Shown here in pieces: positions 6,147 through 9,807 of a stretch of DNA of 9,807 nt. Source of the stretch: an uncultured Eubacterium sp. Its GTDB lineage: Bacteria > Bacillota > Clostridia > Lachnospirales > Lachnospiraceae. Location of the stretch: contig CAJOQF010000155.1 of assembly GCA_905236295.1 (NCBI GenBank), forward strand, positions 1 through 9,807, written 5' to 3'. The position numbers and the translations under genes are program-made. The notes beneath the pieces are model-generated. The model was given only the letters and a program-made list of their open reading frames with translations. It had not been told where the DNA came from and did not search any database. How positions within the stretch are numbered: position 1 is the first letter of the stretch; the number at the start of each line of letters is the position of its first letter.

Positions 6147-7221
6147 GCTATGGTTGGCTACAATTCCCTCAACTATAATAAACAGCCCTTATAAACTTTT
6201 GATGTACGGTGGCAGCGCAAAAGATATCTTCTATATGTCTGAGGGTGAATTAAAGCTTATTTATCAGTGGCCGGGGGATCGTTTAACTCAATTTTTATCT
6301 CATCGCGAAGCCTATGATCCCGACAAAGAACTTGAAATTTTTAACAAGACAGGAATGAAGCTTATAACGATAGAGGATGAAGGTTATCCATACAGACTTC
6401 GTATGATCCACTCTCCCCCTTACGGATTATTCTACTTCGGTTCACTCGATATACTAAGGACAAGAACAATAGCTATCATCGGTGCAAGGCATTGTTCGGA
6501 ATACGGTAAAACGGCTGCTTTTAATATCGCCAAAGGGCTGGTTCTTGGAAATAACACGATCATCAGCGGCATGGCATGCGGGATAGACACACAGGCACAT
6601 CTTGGTGCTCTCTATGAAGACGGAAAGACAGCAGCCGTTCTCGGATGCGGCGCAGATATCATTTATCCCAGATCCAACAGAAGTCTGTACAACAAGATAA
6701 GAACAGTCGGGCTTATCCTTTCCGAATACTCCCCCGGCACCCAACCTTTGGCATACAACTTTCCGGTCAGGAATCGCATTATAAGCGGATTGTCCGACAT
6801 AGTCATTGTTATCGAAGCCAAAGAAAAGAGCGGCTCTCTCATAACCTGTGACTTTGCCCTTGAGCAGGGAAAGGATATATATGTACTCCCGGGGAGGGTT
6901 GGCGAGCCGTTAAGCTACGGCTGCAACAAACTGATAAGCCAGGGCGCCGGAATTATTTATGACATCGATAAATTTACAAGCGATTTAAAAATAACTTCAA
7001 AAAAGAGAAAAGGGAGGAAGGTAACAATGCCCGAAATAAATGACAGCGAAAACGCAATGTTAAATCTGCTCGGCATACAGCCAATGGAACTGGAAACCAT
7101 CATTGGTTTAAGTCCGTATACACCGATAGAAACAATAGAACACATCGTTTCACTGCAAAAGAAAAACTGTATAAAAGAGATATTCAAGAATATGTATATC
7201 CGTTCTAACATTGACTTATAA
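6136..7221 (+). CDS. dprA: DNA-processing protein DprA (Smf)
   Basis: DprA binds incoming single-stranded DNA and loads RecA on it during transformation. I choose ATG 6136, not the in-frame GTG 54 bases upstream: GGGAGGGCGG sits nine bases before the ATG, and the start overlaps the comM stop by 11 bases, which suggests translational coupling. This gives 361 residues. A helical N-terminal region (about 1-100) precedes the Rossmann-like core with GARHCSEYG (116-124), SGMACGIDTQAHLGAL (144-159), NFPVRNRIISGLS (208-220) and GSLITCDFALEQGKDIYVLP (233-252), all DprA signatures. A basic linker (288-296) leads to a winged-helix-like C-terminus (about 303-355). The length is above the pneumococcal 282 because of this extra C-terminal domain, which many DprA proteins have. 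No recognisable terminator follows, only a 16-bp palindrome over the stop codon. Confidence 0.95.
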   Translation: MKYKLWLATIPSTIINSPYKLLMYGGSAKDIFYMSEGELKLIYQWPGDRLTQFLSHREAYDPDKELEIFNKTGMKLITIEDEGYPYRLRMIHSPPYGLFYFGSLDILRTRTIAIIGARHCSEYGKTAAFNIAKGLVLGNNTIISGMACGIDTQAHLGALYEDGKTAAVLGCGADIIYPRSNRSLYNKIRTVGLILSEYSPGTQPLAYNFPVRNRIISGLSDIVIVIEAKEKSGSLITCDFALEQGKDIYVLPGRVGEPLSYGCNKLISQGAGIIYDIDKFTSDLKITSKKRKGRKVTMPEINDSENAMLNLLGIQPMELETIIGLSPYTPIETIEHIVSLQKKNCIKEIFKNMYIRSNIDL

Positions 7222-7226
7222 GTCAA
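7211..7226. repeat. Perfect 16-bp palindrome over the dprA stop and trpS -35 region
   Basis: TTGACTTATAAGTCAA is a perfect dyad that contains the last codons and stop of dprA and overlaps the -35 region of the predicted trpS promoter. It could be an operator or a very weak hairpin (6-bp stem, 4-base loop); there is no T-run after it, so it is a poor terminator. The symmetry is certain; the role is inferred. Confidence 0.5.
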
Positions 7227-7244
7227 TTTATGCGATTATATAAT
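7216..7244 (+). promoter_or_regulatory. Promoter for trpS
   Basis: A perfect -10 TATAAT at 7239-7244 with a poor -35 TTATAA (7216-7221) 17 bases upstream, the latter inside the 16-bp palindrome. The expected start near 7251 gives a leader of about 29 bases. This is too short for a T-box or a trp attenuator. Confidence 0.5.
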
Positions 7245-7279
7245 TTGCTAATTCTAAAAAATTGAAAAGGAAAAATACA

Positions 7280-8284
7280 ATGTTAGGCGACGAAAAAATA
7301 CTATTCAGCGGAATGCAATCAACCGGAAACCTCACACTCGGAAACTATTTGGGAGCTCTCTCTAACTGGGTTAAACTCTCAGATGAATATACATGTTTCT
7401 ACTGTGTGGTTGATATGCACTCCATAACCGTTAGACAAAATCCGGCAGAACTCAGAAAACGTGCAAGAAGCCTTCTGACCCTGTATATCGCAGCAGGTCT
7501 GGATCCAGAGAAGAACTGTCTCTACTATCAGTCTCACGTTTCAGGACATGCTGAGCTTGCATGGATCTTAAACTGCTTTACATACATGGGTGAATTAAAC
7601 CGAATGACCCAGTTTAAGGACAAGGCTGCAAAACACGCCGACAACATAAACGCCGGACTCTTTACTTATCCGGTACTTATGGCTTCGGATATTCTCCTCT
7701 ATCAGGCAGATGTAGTGCCTGTAGGCGCCGATCAGATGCAGCATCTCGAGATAACAAGAGATATCGCGCAAAGATTCAACGCTATCTACGGTGATGTCTT
7801 CACTGTTCCGGAAGCTTATGTAGGAAAAGCCGGCAGAAAGATAATGAGTTTGCAGGATCCCACCAAAAAGATGTCAAAATCCGATGAGAATCCAAACGCA
7901 AGCATCTATCTTATGGATGACAAGGACACTATCATGCGCAAGTTTAAACGCGCTGTGACAGACTCGGAAGGTTGTATCCGCTACAGTGATGAGCAGCCGG
8001 GTATCAAAAACCTTATCGACATCTACTGTGCATGCAAAAACATCGAGCCGGAAGCTGTCGTAAAAGAATTCGACGGAAAAGGATACGCCGAATTCAAACC
8101 TGCAGTCGGTGAAGTTGTAGCTGATGTACTTCTCCCACTTCAGAAGCGTTATAATGAGCTCGAAAAGGACAAAGCTTATATCGATGGCATTATAAAAGCC
8201 AACACCGAGAAAGCAACCTACTACTCTACCAAAACACTCCGAAAGGTTCAAAAGAAAATCGGCTTTCCGGAGCGCATACGATAA
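7280..8284 (+). CDS. trpS: Tryptophanyl-tRNA synthetase
   Basis: TrpS is the cytosolic class I synthetase that charges tRNA-Trp with tryptophan using ATP. I choose ATG 7280 over the in-frame TTG at 7262 because AAAAGGAAA lies eight to nine bases before the ATG and the TTG is itself part of that ribosome-binding stretch. The product has 334 residues, typical for bacteria. The HIGH-equivalent is TGNLTLGNYLGA (15-26). VVPVGADQMQHLEITRDIAQ (145-164) is the TrpRS-specific tryptophan/tRNA segment. The class I loop is KMSKS (197-201). Residues 260-334 form the helical C-terminal anticodon-side domain. The gene stands alone between its own promoter and a strong terminator. No T-box leader is visible, unlike many Firmicute trpS genes. 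Confidence 0.97.
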   Translation: MLGDEKILFSGMQSTGNLTLGNYLGALSNWVKLSDEYTCFYCVVDMHSITVRQNPAELRKRARSLLTLYIAAGLDPEKNCLYYQSHVSGHAELAWILNCFTYMGELNRMTQFKDKAAKHADNINAGLFTYPVLMASDILLYQADVVPVGADQMQHLEITRDIAQRFNAIYGDVFTVPEAYVGKAGRKIMSLQDPTKKMSKSDENPNASIYLMDDKDTIMRKFKRAVTDSEGCIRYSDEQPGIKNLIDIYCACKNIEPEAVVKEFDGKGYAEFKPAVGEVVADVLLPLQKRYNELEKDKAYIDGIIKANTEKATYYSTKTLRKVQKKIGFPERIR

Positions 8285-8289
8285 TCATA

Positions 8290-8335
8290 AAATCCCATAT
8301 ACCGAGTGTGGTATATGGGATTTGAAATTTTTCTA
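8290..8335 (+). terminator. Rho-independent terminator of trpS, probably bidirectional
   Basis: A perfect 14-bp stem AAATCCCATATACC (8290-8303) / GGTATATGGGATTT (8310-8323) with a 6-base loop, then GAAATTTTTC with five T on the plus strand. On the minus strand the stem ends in four T, so it can also end the convergent pncC-DUF5662 transcript. It lies five bases after the trpS stop. Confidence 0.9.
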
Positions 8336-8343
8336 CGAATTTA

Positions 8344-8952
8344 TTATGATAAATTTAACACTACATTTTCACTTCGAAGCACATCATAACCCCTTTTTAG
8401 GACTTCGTCCTTAATAAACTTAAAAGTTATCTCCTCTCCGTTTTCGGAAAGCTTAACAAGCATCAGTTCAAGCAAGGCTGCTGTCTCGGGGTGCATTATC
8501 TGATGGGAACGTCCTTTTCGGTAATAATTGAGCGCGTTGCTGTCGTCATAGGTAGCACTGTGATATACCTTCGAAGCGGCAACCCTGTCCATAAACATCT
8601 CAACGACATATTTAACCGGCATCTTCATACCGGCCACTACTTTTCCGTCATCTCCCGGGATCAGATTGCCGTTTGCATCTGTTTTTATCGCATAGTCGAT
8701 CCAATATTCAAAGTGGTGTTTGTTTCGGCCTTTGTGGTGAAGCCATGAATAAGATACGCCCTTATCCTTCCTCTCTGCATTGTTTGGTGAGGAATCTCCC
8801 TGAAAATATTTTGCCCCGACCCAAAATTCTACCGGAGAGAACTTCGACATATCATGAAATATTCCCTGGCGATACAATCCGACCTTGAAGCATCCAATGA
8901 GTACAAGATGTTTATGCTTCATAACTGTTTTAAAATGCTGCCAGGCTTTCAT
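8344..8952 (-). CDS. DUF5662 family protein, possible HD-like metal hydrolase
   Basis: I recognise this 202-residue protein as DUF5662, a family without known function. It has no signal peptide or clear membrane helix, so it is probably cytosolic. The conserved core runs from FHDMSKFSPVEFWVGAKYF (32-50) through SPNNAERKDKGVSYSWLHHK (55-74) and GRNKHHFEYW (75-84). The pattern H33-D34, H72-H73, H79-H80 and D122 (in FMDRVAAS) resembles the H..HD..H..H..D metal site of HD phosphohydrolases; this reading is inference. Later histidines H131, H150 and H154 may add to the site. It starts with an ATGA overlap on the pncC stop, with GGGGGAT as ribosome binding site, so the two are very likely co-translated. 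It ends before the shared terminator with trpS. Family call is firm, function is open. Confidence 0.8.
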   Translation of the reverse strand: MKAWQHFKTVMKHKHLVLIGCFKVGLYRQGIFHDMSKFSPVEFWVGAKYFQGDSSPNNAERKDKGVSYSWLHHKGRNKHHFEYWIDYAIKTDANGNLIPGDDGKVVAGMKMPVKYVVEMFMDRVAASKVYHSATYDDSNALNYYRKGRSHQIMHPETAALLELMLVKLSENGEEITFKFIKDEVLKRGYDVLRSENVVLNLS

Positions 8953-9440
8953 GATTCATCCCCCAGATCATCTGACAGCAATTCACACAAGGTCTCGTAA
9001 ACAAATTCCGTCGCACTTTCTCGAACACTGTTTCTTCCGATATCTCCAAAATGCTTTGTAAATGTTCTGAGCTCACCATCTATAAAGAATCCAAAGCATA
9101 CCATTCCGACAGGTTTTGCTTCACTTCCGCCTGATGGTCCGGCAATACCCGAGATTCCGACTCCAACTTCACAATCAGCCGTCTTGGAAACAGATGAAGC
9201 CATTGCACCGGCAACAGGCTCACTGACTACACCATGTGTTTCGATCAGCGATCTTTTAACGCCTAAAACCCTTACCTTTGATTCATTGGCATAGGTTACA
9301 AATGATTCGTTTAAAACAGCTGAGGCATCCGGTACATTGACAAGCCTGGCACAGGCCATACCTCCGGTGCATGATTCCGCAAATGCTATATGCCATTTTT
9401 TATTTTTTAATAATTCCACCACTTTGTTTTCAAGATTCAT
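8949..9440 (-). CDS. pncC: Nicotinamide-nucleotide amidohydrolase (CinA C-terminal domain, PncC)
   Basis: PncC hydrolyses nicotinamide mononucleotide to nicotinic acid mononucleotide and ammonia, returning NMN (for example from NAD-dependent DNA ligase) to NAD synthesis. The 163-residue protein is the stand-alone CinA C-terminal domain, without the N-terminal molybdopterin-binding-like (COG1058) domain of full CinA. Visible marks are AESCTGG (21-27), FVTYANESK (47-55) and GISGIAGPSGGSEAKPVG (95-112). S23 and K55 have the spacing of the catalytic serine-lysine pair known in the family. The ATG at 9438-9440 follows AGGAGA (9445-9450). It overlaps the DUF5662 start by four bases and is the first gene of that pair. 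The link of cinA to competence in other Firmicutes is known, but this short form is more likely a plain NAD-salvage enzyme. Confidence 0.93.
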   Translation of the reverse strand: MNLENKVVELLKNKKWHIAFAESCTGGMACARLVNVPDASAVLNESFVTYANESKVRVLGVKRSLIETHGVVSEPVAGAMASSVSKTADCEVGVGISGIAGPSGGSEAKPVGMVCFGFFIDGELRTFTKHFGDIGRNSVRESATEFVYETLCELLSDDLGDES

Positions 9441-9459
9441 ATATTCTCCTAAAACACTT

Positions 9460-9502
9460 TAAAATAAGTCCAATCAACAACCTGTTAACCGGACTCATTT
9501 TA
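9460..9502 (-). terminator. Long hairpin ending the upstream minus-strand gene
   Basis: On the minus strand 9502-9484 can pair with 9478-9460 as an unbroken 19-bp RNA stem with a 5-base loop, counting four G-U pairs. The same four positions are A-C mismatches on the plus strand, so the fold favours minus-strand RNA. The second arm ends in TTATTTTA, a moderately T-rich exit. It lies between the stop of the partial gene and pncC, so it most likely terminates the former. Confidence 0.7.
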
Positions 9503-9526
9503 GCAAACATTATTATCAAAAATCAA
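9497..9526 (-). promoter_or_regulatory. Extended -10 promoter for pncC, overlapping the upstream terminator
   Basis: On the minus strand there is -35 TTGATT (9521-9526), an 18-base spacer and TGC-TAAAAT with the -10 at 9497-9502. The -35 starts two bases after the upstream stop codon, and the -10 lies on the 5' arm of the terminator stem. A start near 9490 would remove about 12 bases of that arm, so pncC messages should escape the full hairpin. Confidence 0.5.
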
Positions 9527-9528
9527 TA

Positions 9529-9807
9529 TTATTTTTTAACCACTTTCATAGAAGCAACTTTAACATTAGAAGTGGCACGGATAGTAACAGACTTTGTTTT
9601 TCTATTATATTTACCCTTGTGTCCGTTTCCATCCTTAAGTACTACGGATCTGATCCTGTAATTCTTTTTGTATTTATTTTTAAGCTTGACTTTTACGGTT
9701 ATCTTATCTCCCGGCTGATAAGCCTTTTGGGATGTCTTAAATATAAGCTTTCCCTTCGACTTTACAATCTTAACGCAACCGCTGTTTACTTTCTTGGTAA
9801 ACAGGTA
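9529..9807 (-). CDS. C-terminal end of a lysine-rich, probably secreted/surface protein (partial)
   Basis: An open frame enters from the right edge and ends at TAA 9529-9531, leaving the last 92 residues. It starts mid-gene, so no start codon is present. The peptide is strongly basic, with about a quarter lysine, and reads as alternating beta-strand-like segments: AYQPGDKITVKVKLKN (29-44), RIRSVVLKDGNG (51-62) and KSVTIRATSNVKVASMKVVK (72-91). This rhythm, with PGD-ITVKV followed by a -SV-L-DGNG turn and a closing -VTI-A-SNVKV strand, resembles InlB B-repeat-like or Ig-like domains of clostridial extracellular proteins. That is a resemblance from memory, not a firm family call. There is no LPXTG sorting signal or membrane anchor at the C-terminus. 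A hairpin lies just downstream. Coding is supported by the uninterrupted frame and sensible composition. Confidence 0.65.
   Translation of the reverse strand, partial: YLFTKKVNSGCVKIVKSKGKLIFKTSQKAYQPGDKITVKVKLKNKYKKNYRIRSVVLKDGNGHKGKYNRKTKSVTIRATSNVKVASMKVVKK

Noticed and set aside
7262..7279. TTG start for trpS adding six residues
   Set aside because: The TTG is part of the AAAAGG ribosome-binding stretch for the ATG at 7280, and TrpS proteins normally begin a few residues before the FSGMQ-like motif.
7222..7279. T-box or trp attenuator upstream of trpS
   Set aside because: The gap is only 58 bases and has no specifier stem, T-box sequence or terminator hairpin.
9371..9661. Plus-strand open frame across the pncC start and the right-edge gene
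   Set aside because: It overlaps two better supported minus-strand coding regions, two regulatory elements and a hairpin, and its peptide has no recognisable features.

Overview
The window looks like a chromosomal core region of a flagellated, low-to-mid GC Gram-positive in the class Clostridia, most likely family Lachnospiraceae. The reasons are the order topA-codY-flgB-flgC-fliE, strong GGAGG-type ribosome binding sites, a clostridial-type CodY, a three-zinc-ribbon TopA of 690 residues, and a DUF5662 protein. The genus cannot be fixed from the sequence alone. I see no phage, transposase, CRISPR array, tRNA or rRNA.

Layout, left to right. (1) Positions 109-1286, minus strand: a tight flagellar basal-body operon read flgB, flgC, fliE. 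It has a sigma-A type promoter before flgB and a large palindromic element just after fliE, where fliF would be expected. (2) 1502-2272, minus: codY, the GTP/branched-chain amino acid responsive repressor, closed by its own terminator. (3) 2348-4420, minus: topA (DNA topoisomerase I). (4) A 184-bp divergent promoter region. (5) 4605-7221, plus: comM (YifB-type AAA+ helicase) overlapping dprA, two genes that handle incoming single-stranded DNA. (6) 7280-8284, plus: trpS, ended by a strong terminator. (7) 8344-9440, minus: pncC (stand-alone CinA C-terminal domain, NMN deamidase) overlapping by ATGA with a DUF5662 gene of unknown function. (8) 9529-9807, minus: the C-terminal 92 residues of a lysine-rich, probably secreted or surface protein cut by the window edge.

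Functionally the window joins motility (flgB-flgC-fliE), nutrient sensing (codY), DNA topology and recombination (topA, comM, dprA), tryptophan charging (trpS) and NAD salvage (pncC). The codY-flgB adjacency is the same as in Bacillus subtilis, where CodY also represses motility. There dprA reads in the same direction as topA; here comM-dprA is head to head with topA, which suggests a local inversion.

The most unusual signals are regulatory. At both topA/codY and the surface gene/pncC junction, the same 11-base sequence TTTGCTAAAAT (minus strand) forms an extended -10 element on the 5' arm of the upstream gene's terminator. The downstream promoter is therefore predicted to start inside the hairpin and escape it. 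The least described gene is DUF5662, which has a histidine/aspartate pattern like an HD-type metal hydrolase and is translationally coupled to pncC.
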